Below are positions 32,802 to 39,221 of a stretch of DNA of 40,167 nt, piece after piece. The stretch is from Gemmatimonadales bacterium (GTDB lineage: Bacteria; Gemmatimonadota; Gemmatimonadetes; Gemmatimonadales; JACORV01): contig DATJUT010000075.1 of NCBI GenBank assembly GCA_035502185.1, positions 1 through 40,167 on the forward strand, given 5' to 3'. The notes under the pieces are model-generated. The model was not told where the DNA came from, did not search any database, and worked only from the letters and a program-made list of their open reading frames with translations. Each line of letters starts with the position of its first letter. Position 1 is the stretch's first letter. A program made the translations under genes and the position numbers.

Positions 32802-34208
32802 CTGAACGTCCGCCGCACCAAGATCGTCGCCACCCTGGGGCCTGCCACGTCGTCGCCGGAGCAGGTCGCCGCGCTCATCGCGGCGGGGATGGACGTGGCC
32901 CGGATCAACGCCGGGCACGGCACGCCGGCCGAGCGGCAGGCGCTCATCGAGTCGGCGCGCGCCGCGGCGGCCCGCGCCGCGCGGCCCGTGGCGGTGCTCC
33001 TCGACCTCCAGGGTCCCAGGATCCGGGTCGGCGACCTGCGCGCGCCGGTGGTGCTCCGGCCGGGCGGCACCGTGGTGTTCGCGCCCGGGGACCGGGCGCG
33101 CCCCGGCGAGATCCCCACCAGCTACGATCTGTCGGCCGACGTGCGGGCGGGCACCGAGATCCTGCTCGCCGACGGGCTGATGGCGCTCGACGTGGTCCGC
33201 GTGGATCCGCCCCGCGTCGAGGCGCGGGTGGTGTACGGCGGCGAGCTGACCAGCCACAAGGGCATCAACCTCCCGGGCACCGCGACCTCGGTGCCCGCGC
33301 TGACCCAGAAGGACCGCGAGGACGTCGCCTTCGGCGTGGCGCACGGCGTGGAGTACCTGGCGCTGTCGTTCGTGCGGAAGGCGGACGACGTCGCGGCACT
33401 GCGCTCGCTGCTCCCGCCGGGGATGCGGATCGTGGCGAAAATCGAGAAGGGCACGGCGCTGGACAATCTCGAGCTGATCGCGGAGGCGAGCGACGGCGTG
33501 ATGGTCGCGCGCGGCGACCTCGGCGTGGAGCTGCCGTACGAGCTGGTGCCGCTGGCGCAGAAGCGGGTGATCCGGGTGGCGGTCGAGCGCCGCCGGCCGG
33601 TCATCACGGCCACCCAGATGCTGGAATCAATGATCCACAGCCCGCGGCCGACGCGTGCCGAGGCTTCCGACGTGGCCAACGCGCTGCTCGACGGCACGGA
33701 CGCCGTCATGCTCTCGGCCGAGACGGCGATCGGCGAGCATCCGCGGGAGGCGGTGGAAGCGATGGACCGCATCATCCGCGCCGTCGAGGGCGACCCGGGG
33801 TGGCGGCCGTGCCCGGAGTGGCTGGAGCGGCGGGCCGACGCCCCGGCGCGCACCGAGCACGCCGTGGCCGCGGCGGCCGTCGCGGCCGCCCGGATGCTGC
33901 GGGTGCCCGCGATCGTCACCTTCACCAAGAGCGGGTTCAGCGCCCGGATGGTGGCGGCGAGCCGCCCGCCGATGCCGATCCTGGGCGTGACGGACAACGC
34001 GCCCACCTACCGGCAGCTCGCGCTGGTCTGGGGCGTGGCGCCGATGCTGGCCGAGGGCCCGCGCAGCTACGACGCCATGCTCGACGCGGCGCGGGAGCGG
34101 ATTCTCGCCAGCGGGCTCGCCAGGAAGGGCGACCGCGTGGTGGTGACGGCCGGCGTCCCGTTCGACGTTCCGGGCACGACCAACCTCGTGAAGGTCGAGG
34201 AGGTGTAG
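32802..34208 (+). CDS. pyk: pyruvate kinase, apparently CTG start
   Basis: 468 residues. Converts phosphoenolpyruvate and ADP to pyruvate and ATP, last step of glycolysis. Clear motifs: RRTKIVATLGPAT at the N terminus, LLDLQGPRIRVG, LSFVRK, the signature IEKGTALDNLELIAEASDG, MVARGDLGVELP, ITATQMLESMIHSPRPTRAE and the C-terminal allosteric domain with FTKSGFSARMV. No ATG, GTG or TTG lies near the expected start; CTG 32802 gives M-N-V-R-R-T-K-I-V, exactly the usual opening, with GAGGG 7 nt upstream. Two oddities in the monovalent-cation site: R73 replaces the Glu that goes with potassium dependence (a positive residue there goes with potassium independence), and the usual N-F-S-H is N36-A-G-H39. 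The MBL-fold gene follows after 2 nt. Confidence 0.92.
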   Translation: MNVRRTKIVATLGPATSSPEQVAALIAAGMDVARINAGHGTPAERQALIESARAAAARAARPVAVLLDLQGPRIRVGDLRAPVVLRPGGTVVFAPGDRARPGEIPTSYDLSADVRAGTEILLADGLMALDVVRVDPPRVEARVVYGGELTSHKGINLPGTATSVPALTQKDREDVAFGVAHGVEYLALSFVRKADDVAALRSLLPPGMRIVAKIEKGTALDNLELIAEASDGVMVARGDLGVELPYELVPLAQKRVIRVAVERRRPVITATQMLESMIHSPRPTRAEASDVANALLDGTDAVMLSAETAIGEHPREAVEAMDRIIRAVEGDPGWRPCPEWLERRADAPARTEHAVAAAAVAAARMLRVPAIVTFTKSGFSARMVAASRPPMPILGVTDNAPTYRQLALVWGVAPMLAEGPRSYDAMLDAARERILASGLARKGDRVVVTAGVPFDVPGTTNLVKVEEV

Positions 34209-34210
34209 CG

Positions 34211-34984
34211 GTGCGGCTGACGTTCCTGGGGACGGGGACCTCGTTCGGCATCCCGCAGATCGGCTGCCGTTGCGCGGTGTGCACCTCGACCGACCCGCGG
34301 GACCGGCGCAACCGGACCGCGGCGGTGGTCGAGGACGGCGGCGCCACCCTCCTCATCGACACGCCGCCGGAGCTGCGGCTCGCCCTGCTCGCGGCCGGCA
34401 TCGGCTCGGTGGACGCGGTGCTGTTCACCCACGACCACGCCGACCACACGCACGGCATCGACGACCTGCGCGCGCTCTCGGGCCACGGGCGCGGCCAGCT
34501 GCCGCTGTACGGACCGGCCGACGCGCTGCAGCGGATGCGGCAGCGGTTCGACTACATCTTCGATCCGATGGCGCGGCCGATCCCGGGCTCGTCGCGGCCC
34601 GACGTGACGGTGACGGCGCTCGCGCCCGGCGTCGAGGCGGTGGTGGCCGGCGTGCGGGTGCTGCCGCTCGCGTTCTCGCACGGACCGACCGAGGTGCTGG
34701 GCTACCGGTTCGGCCGCCTCGCCTATGTCACCGACGCGAAGCTGGTGTCGGCCGCCGGGCGCGACGCCCTGCGCGGGCTCGACGTGCTGGTGCTGAACGC
34801 GCTATTCCACCGGCCGCATCCGACGCACCTCTCGGTGCCCGAGGCGGTGGAGACCGCGCAGGCCATCGGCGCGCGGCGCACGTTCCTGACCCACCTGACG
34901 CACGAAACCGGGCACGCGGCGCTCCTGGCGGAGCTGCCGCCGGGCATCGAGCCCGCCTACGACGGCCTGGTGGTCGAGGTCTAG
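34211..34984 (+). CDS. MBL-fold metal-dependent hydrolase, PhnP-like
   Basis: 257 residues. Metallo-beta-lactamase fold of the PhnP / cyclic-phosphodiesterase group: MRLTFLGTGTSFGIPQIGCRC with the CRCAVC structural zinc cysteines typical of PhnP, then the catalytic FTHDHADHTHG motif, further ligands in AFSHGPTEVLGYRFG, YVTDAK, and the terminal HLTHETGH. Family members hydrolyse cyclic ribose phosphates, 2',3'-cyclic nucleotides or related phosphodiesters; no phosphonate genes are nearby, so a housekeeping phosphodiesterase role is likelier than phosphonate use. GTG 34211 with GAGGAGG overlapping the pyruvate kinase stop. Its TAG stop shares CTAG (34981-34984) with the stop of the convergent VOC gene. 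Confidence 0.87.
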   Translation: MRLTFLGTGTSFGIPQIGCRCAVCTSTDPRDRRNRTAAVVEDGGATLLIDTPPELRLALLAAGIGSVDAVLFTHDHADHTHGIDDLRALSGHGRGQLPLYGPADALQRMRQRFDYIFDPMARPIPGSSRPDVTVTALAPGVEAVVAGVRVLPLAFSHGPTEVLGYRFGRLAYVTDAKLVSAAGRDALRGLDVLVLNALFHRPHPTHLSVPEAVETAQAIGARRTFLTHLTHETGHAALLAELPPGIEPAYDGLVVEV

Positions 34985-35373
34985 GAGCCGGCCGGCCGGC
35001 GCCGCGGGCGGCGCGCCCGCTTCCGCACGCCGATCGCGGTCCGGTGCGCCGGCTCGTAGAGGCCCAGCGAACCGCCGCCCGGCAGCCGGATGGACGTCAT
35101 CCGGCCGTACCCGGCACTGACGACCCCACCGGCGAACGTCACGCCGCGCCCGGCGAGCTGCCGCATCGTGGCGTCCAGGTCGTCGCACATCAGGTACAGC
35201 TCGTGGTAGCCCTTGCCGCCCGTGGGGTGGACGCCGAGCTCCGCCGGCGGCAGGGCGAAGATCAGCCAGCCCCCCCCGGCGTCCACGCTCCTCAGCCGCA
35301 GCTTGTCGCGGACGAACGCCCGCAGGCGCCTGGCCTGTCTGGTGTAGATCAGCGCGTGGGTGCCGATGAGCAT
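34981..35373 (-). CDS. VOC-superfamily (glyoxalase-like) protein
   Basis: 130 residues. Compact VOC module: MLIGTHALIYTRQARRLRAFVRD opening with H6 in the first strand, GGGWLIFALPPAELGVHP middle, YHELYLMCDDLDATMRQLAGRG second half with H in YHELYL, and GGGSLGLYEPAH where the last metal-ligand Glu is expected. So three of the usual ligands (H, H, E) appear present, unlike the VOC protein at 22033. C-terminal 20 residues are an Arg/Ala tail. Last gene of a three-gene unit; ATG 35373 is 7 nt after the NFACT-R stop. Its stop overlaps the stop of the MBL gene by 3 nt. Substrate unknown. Confidence 0.8.
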   Translation of the reverse strand: MLIGTHALIYTRQARRLRAFVRDKLRLRSVDAGGGWLIFALPPAELGVHPTGGKGYHELYLMCDDLDATMRQLAGRGVTFAGGVVSAGYGRMTSIRLPGGGSLGLYEPAHRTAIGVRKRARRPRRRPAGS

Positions 35374-35380
35374 GCGGCCC

Positions 35381-35788
35381 TCATTCCCTCGAGGCCGTGG
35401 GCGGCGCCAGCCGCGAGACGTCCGGCCTGACCTTGAAGACGGCTTCCTTGCGGATCTGCACCGTGCCGGCCTTGGCGCCCCGCGGCTTGGTCACGTAGCG
35501 GGCGCGGGTGCAGGAAACCGCGACGACCCCGCCGCTCCGCGCCTTGCTGTGATACGCCGCGATCGCGGCGGTCTCCTCCAGGATGTCCTTGCCGGGCTCC
35601 GCGCCGTCGGGCCCGCGCAGGAGCACGTGGCTCCCGGGCATGCCGCGCACGTGGAACCACCAGTCGTCCGGGCGCGCCACCCTGAGGCTGAGCCGGTCGT
35701 TGTCGGCGTCCGACAGGCCGACCAGCGCGCTCCAGTCGCCCGAGAGGCGGTAGTGGAGCATCCGCGGCGCAGCGCCCGGCCGTGCCAC
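35381..35788 (-). CDS. stand-alone NFACT RNA-binding domain protein
   Basis: 135 residues, almost all one domain: DWWFHVRGMPGSHVLLRG, EPGKDILEETAAIAAYHSKAR, VSCTRARYVTKPRGAKAGTVQIRKEAVFKV. This is the NFACT-R (DUF814) module found at the C terminus of RqcH/Rqc2/NEMF-type ribosome-quality-control factors, where it contacts tRNA and the 50S subunit. Here the NFACT-N, HhH and coiled-coil parts are absent and no split partner is encoded next to it. Start GTG 35788 is 2 nt after the cupin stop with GGGGAG upstream; ATG 35761, nine codons on, is an alternative. Confidence 0.8.
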   Translation of the reverse strand: MARPGAAPRMLHYRLSGDWSALVGLSDADNDRLSLRVARPDDWWFHVRGMPGSHVLLRGPDGAEPGKDILEETAAIAAYHSKARSGGVVAVSCTRARYVTKPRGAKAGTVQIRKEAVFKVRPDVSRLAPPTASRE

Positions 35789-35790
35789 GC

Positions 35791-36168
35791 TCAGCTCCCC
35801 GTCGGGACGATCGATCCGCGCTCGACCATCAGCATCACGGTGGGCTCCGGCGCGCGGGTGCGGTGCCGCACCCCGTGCGGCACGACGATGCCGTGGCCGG
35901 GCGCCAGGTCCACCGTGCGGTCCTCCAGGTCCACCAGCAGGCGCCCGCTCACCACGTAGAAGAACTCGTCCTCGACGTCGTGGTGGTGCCAGTGGTACTC
36001 GCCGCGAACCACGCCCAGCCGCACCACCGCGTCGTTCACCCGGCAGAGCGTCTGGTTGTACCACGGGTGGCGGCACGCGGCCACCAGCGCGGGGACGTCC
36101 ACCACCTCGAGCGGGCCGAAGCGGACGTCGAGATGGGTGTCGTAGGGATGCGGCGCGTCGTCGGCCAT
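35791..36168 (-). CDS. small cupin protein (3-hydroxyanthranilate dioxygenase-like pattern)
   Basis: 125 residues, single cupin barrel. Motif 1 HWHHHDVEDEFFYVVSGRLLVD carries the metal ligands H-x-H and E, motif 2 PGHGIVVPHGVRHRT the final H. The N-terminal WYNQTLCRVND and VVRGEYHWHHH recall cupins of the mannose-6-phosphate isomerase-like / YlbA-like type; the substrate cannot be assigned. First gene of the minus-strand unit with NFACT-R and VOC genes; GGGGAGC lies 6 nt before ATG 36168. The 212-nt gap to the divergent aldolase gene (36169-36380) holds the aldolase promoter; on the minus strand I find only a weak TTGCGG/GAGATT pair. Confidence 0.82.
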   Translation of the reverse strand: MADDAPHPYDTHLDVRFGPLEVVDVPALVAACRHPWYNQTLCRVNDAVVRLGVVRGEYHWHHHDVEDEFFYVVSGRLLVDLEDRTVDLAPGHGIVVPHGVRHRTRAPEPTVMLMVERGSIVPTGS

Positions 36169-36306
36169 GGCTGCTCCCCGGCGGTGGCGGCGGTCGCCGG
36201 CGTGAGGGAACGATCAATCTCGGCGGGAGCGCGCCCGTGCCGCAACCCGAGGCGGCGCGCGCGCCGTCGGCAGTGGTGCCGACCCGCCGCCGCGCCGTCG
36301 CGTTCT

Positions 36307-36335
36307 TTGACGGGTCCCCGGCGCGCTTCTACATT
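36307..36335 (+). promoter_or_regulatory. sigma70-like promoter for the aldolase operon
   Basis: -35 TTGACG (36307-36312), 17-nt spacer, -10 TACATT (36330-36335). Predicted leader about 40 nt with GGGAG before ATG 36381. Confidence 0.65.
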
Positions 36336-36380
36336 CCTTGCACTGCCTTCGCCGCTCACCTCGCCGTTCGGGAGACGTTC

Positions 36381-37802
36381 ATGCAGGATATCGCCCGCAA
36401 GCTGCTCGAGCCGTTCGCCGGCGCCGTGACCCTGGACGCCGCGGGCAAGCTCGCGGTGCCGAGGCCGGCCGCGCTGGCCGGCCCCGCCACCGACAAGCTC
36501 GCCTGGAGCGCCGTCTTCGGCGACGCCGCGACGCTGGAGGCGGCGCGCTGGCTCCTGTGGGAGATCGGGCAGGAGGTCGGGGTCCGGCCCGCCTCCATCC
36601 AGGACCTCTACATGGCCCGCGGCCGCGGCGAGGTTCACGGCTTCACGGTCCCCGCGATCAACATCCGCGGCCTCGCCTACGACACCGCCCGCGCGCTGTT
36701 TCGGGCGGCGCGGGGCCTGAAGGCCGGCGCGTTCCTGTGCGAGATCGCCCGCTCCGAGATGGCGTATACCGACCAGCGCCCGGCCGAGTACACGTCGGTG
36801 CTGCTGGCGGCGGCGCTGCGCGAGGGCTTCCGGGGGCCGCTGTTCGTGCAGGGCGACCACTTCCAGGTCAACGCGAAGAAGTACGCCACGGACCCCGAGG
36901 CCGAGGTGGGGGCGATCAAGGCGTTGATCCGCGAGGCCGTCGCCGCCGGTTTCTACAACATCGACGTCGACACCTCGACCCTGGTGGACCTGAAGCAGCC
37001 GACGCTGGACACGCAGCAGCGGGTGAACTACGAGCGCGCCGCGGAGCTGACGGAAGTGATCCGGCGCGAGCAGCCGGCCGGCGTGACCATCTCCGTGGGC
37101 GGCGAGATCGGCGAAGTGGGGGGGAAGAACAGCACCATCGAGGAGCAGCACGCGTTCATGGACGGCTACCAGAGGACGCTCGCCGCGCGCGGCAAGTCGC
37201 TGGTGGGCATCTCCAAGATCAGCGTGCAGACGGGCACGAGCCACGGCGGCGTGGTGCTGCCGGACGGCTCGATCGCCGACGTGAGCATCGACTTCGAGAC
37301 CCTGCGACTGCTCTCGCGCGACGCGCGGGAACGCTACCGGATGGCGGGCGCGGTGCAGCACGGCGCCTCGACGCTGCCGAACTCCGCGTTCGGGAAGTTC
37401 CCCGAGATCGAGACCGCGGAGATCCACCTGGCCACCGCGTTCCAGAGCCTGCTGTTCGAGCACCAGGCGACGCCGGCGGCCTTCAAGGCCAAGGTCTACG
37501 ACTGGCTGCGGGAGAACGCGGCCGGCGAGCGCAAGAGCGGGGAGACCGACGAGCAGTTCTTCTACAAGACGCGCAAGAAGGCGATCGGTCCGTTCAAGAA
37601 GGACTGGTGGTCCCTGCCCGAGATGGTGCGCGCGGCGCTCGGCTCCGCGCTCGAGGAGCAGTTCGCCTTCCTGCTGAAGGCGCTGAAGGTCGGGGGCACG
37701 ACGGAGACGGTGGCGCGGTTCGTGAAGGCGCCGGCGCTCCGGCGCGCCGAGCCGGCCGCCGCGATGGCGGCGGCGCCGGACGACGCCGAGGCCGGGGAAT
37801 AA
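36381..37802 (+). CDS. class II fructose-bisphosphate aldolase-like protein
   Basis: 473 residues, longer than the usual 280-360. Zinc-dependent class II aldolases split fructose-1,6-bisphosphate, or tagatose-bisphosphate, into two triose phosphates. Visible pieces: TVPAINIRGLAYDTARALFRAA at the N terminus, FVQGDHFQVN in the place of the family's DH metal motif, GFYNIDVDTSTL, VGGEIGEVGGKNSTIEEQ (metal-ligand Glu region), SVQTGTSHGGVVLPDGS (His ligand) and QHGASTLPNSAFGKFP (phosphate loop). The last 120 residues (LRENAAGERKSGETDEQFFY...) are an extra helical region ending in an Ala/Pro tail. It belongs to the long, less studied branch; fructose-bisphosphate is the most likely substrate in a genome with a nearby pyruvate kinase, but tagatose-type activity is not excluded. 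Confidence 0.85.
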   Translation: MQDIARKLLEPFAGAVTLDAAGKLAVPRPAALAGPATDKLAWSAVFGDAATLEAARWLLWEIGQEVGVRPASIQDLYMARGRGEVHGFTVPAINIRGLAYDTARALFRAARGLKAGAFLCEIARSEMAYTDQRPAEYTSVLLAAALREGFRGPLFVQGDHFQVNAKKYATDPEAEVGAIKALIREAVAAGFYNIDVDTSTLVDLKQPTLDTQQRVNYERAAELTEVIRREQPAGVTISVGGEIGEVGGKNSTIEEQHAFMDGYQRTLAARGKSLVGISKISVQTGTSHGGVVLPDGSIADVSIDFETLRLLSRDARERYRMAGAVQHGASTLPNSAFGKFPEIETAEIHLATAFQSLLFEHQATPAAFKAKVYDWLRENAAGERKSGETDEQFFYKTRKKAIGPFKKDWWSLPEMVRAALGSALEEQFAFLLKALKVGGTTETVARFVKAPALRRAEPAAAMAAAPDDAEAGE

Positions 37803-37813
37803 GGGGGCACGCG

Positions 37814-38248
37814 ATGGCGCGGCACGAGGAGGAGGAGGACGAGGTCGTGGAGCGGCGCGGCTCGCCGGTCGTTCCGTTCCTGTGGGGGCTGGCCGCGGGC
37901 GCGGCCCTCGGGCTGCTGTTCGCGCCGATGAGCGGCGCGGAGCTGCGGGCCGACCTCCGCTCGCGCAGCCGCCGCTTCCGGGACCTCGCGGCGCAGAAGG
38001 TGGACGAGATCGAGGACGTCGTGGTGGGCGGCTACGAGCAGGCGCGCGAGCGGGTGGAGGAGCGGCTCGAGAGCGCCAAGCGCACCGTGCAGGAGGGCCG
38101 CCAGGCGGCGCGGGACGTCGTCGAGGCGGGACGCGAGGCGGCCGTGACGGCGCGCGAGGAGCTGGAGAAGCGGCTGGCCGACGCGCGCCATGCCCGTCGC
38201 GCCGGGCGCAAGGGCTCGCCGCCCGCCGACGAGGAGCCCGGCGCGTAG
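37814..38248 (+). CDS. YtxH-like membrane-anchored coiled-coil protein
   Basis: 144 residues. One hydrophobic helix at about 18-40 (VPFLWGLAAGAALGLLFAPMSG) with the YtxH-domain ending LFAPxSGxELR, then a long charged amphipathic coiled coil (45-130) rich in Glu, Arg and Ala, such as EEVVVGGYEQARERVEERLE-like heptads. YtxH proteins are small stress-associated envelope proteins of unknown mechanism. ATG 37814 is 11 nt after the aldolase stop, with AAGGGGG upstream; the YihY gene begins 8 nt after its stop. Confidence 0.82.
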   Translation: MARHEEEEDEVVERRGSPVVPFLWGLAAGAALGLLFAPMSGAELRADLRSRSRRFRDLAAQKVDEIEDVVVGGYEQARERVEERLESAKRTVQEGRQAARDVVEAGREAAVTAREELEKRLADARHARRAGRKGSPPADEEPGA

Positions 38249-38256
38249 CCCGGGCC

Positions 38257-39162
38257 GTGGCGGCGGACCGGAGGACGCCGTGGGGCCCGCGCTCCTGGGT
38301 CTTCCTCTGGCACGACGTGCGGAACTTCGTCCGCCGCGTCTACGAGGGCGCGGTGGAGTCGAACATCCCGTTTCTCGCCAGTGGGCTCACCTTCGACGCG
38401 CTGCTCGCGGCCATTCCGCTCGGCTTCGTCGTCCTCGCGCTGATCGGCTACCTGCTCAACGCACGGGCGTCCGCGCACCAGGTGGACGTCGCCGCCTACC
38501 TCCGCCAGCTCCTGCCCAGCTACGCCGGGCAGGCCGGCGGAGACCCCTTCGCCCCCATCGTCCGGCTGGCCGAGGGCGTCGTGCGCTCGCGGGGCCGGCT
38601 CAGCCTGTTCGGCCTGCCACTGTTCGTGTGGTTCGCGACCCGGCTGTTCGGCTCGCTGCGGGCCGCCCTGTGCGAGGTGTTCGACACGCGCGAAACGCGG
38701 TCGTTCCTGCGGGGCAAGCTGTACGACGTCGGCCTGGTGGGCGCCACCGGGCTGCTGTTCGTGGCCAACGCCGTGCTGAGCGAGGGCCTGCTCGACGCGG
38801 AGGGTCACATCGGCTTCCTCGGGTTCTTCGGCGCGCAGCTGCTGGCGTTCACGTTCCTGATCGCGCTGTTCATGATGATCTTCAAGTACGCGCCGTCGCA
38901 CCACGTGCGCTGGGACACGGCCCTGGTGGCGGCCCTGGCCTGCGCGATCGGCTTCGAGCTCGCCAAGGACGCGCTGAGCTTCTACTTCCGGAATTTCGTG
39001 CGCGCCGACCAGCTGGTGAGCGACCGCACCGTCGGGGCCATCATCCTGTTCGTGGGTTGGGTGTACTACATGACCTTCGTCTTCCTGCTGGGCGGGCAGA
39101 TCGCGCAGGTGTACGAGCTGCGGCGCCGCCAGGCCGCCCAGCGCACCGTCCTGTTCGACTAG
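38257..39162 (+). CDS. YihY/virulence factor BrkB family membrane protein
   Basis: 301 residues, inner membrane. About six hydrophobic helices: LTFDALLAAIPLGFVVLAL, FGLPLFVWFATRLFGSLRAAL, GLVGATGLLFVANAVL, FFGAQLLAFTFLIALFMMIF, TALVAALACAIGFELAKDAL and TVGAIILFVGWVYYMTFVFLL. The opening NIPFLASGLTFDALLAAIP and the FKYAPSHHVRWDTAL loop are diagnostic for the YihY/RbN-like family, whose function (transporter or envelope integrity) is unsettled. GTG 38257 is chosen because it begins the N-terminal cytoplasmic segment 8 nt after YtxH; its ribosome-binding site is weak. Confidence 0.85.
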   Translation: MAADRRTPWGPRSWVFLWHDVRNFVRRVYEGAVESNIPFLASGLTFDALLAAIPLGFVVLALIGYLLNARASAHQVDVAAYLRQLLPSYAGQAGGDPFAPIVRLAEGVVRSRGRLSLFGLPLFVWFATRLFGSLRAALCEVFDTRETRSFLRGKLYDVGLVGATGLLFVANAVLSEGLLDAEGHIGFLGFFGAQLLAFTFLIALFMMIFKYAPSHHVRWDTALVAALACAIGFELAKDALSFYFRNFVRADQLVSDRTVGAIILFVGWVYYMTFVFLLGGQIAQVYELRRRQAAQRTVLFD

Positions 39163-39170
39163 GAGACGCC

Positions 39171-39221
39171 GTGGCCAGTTCGCTCGCCGGCGCCCGGGCC
39201 GTGCCGTGCCCACCGCGATAG
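39171..39221 (+). other. possible 16-codon leader ORF overlapping the threonine aldolase start
   Basis: GTG 39171 preceded by AGGAGA at 6-8 nt opens MASSLAGARAVPCPPR and stops at TAG 39219-39221, 14 nt inside the aldolase gene in another frame. The aldolase GTG at 39206 lacks a ribosome-binding site of its own, so this ORF might deliver ribosomes to it. Could be chance. Confidence 0.25.
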
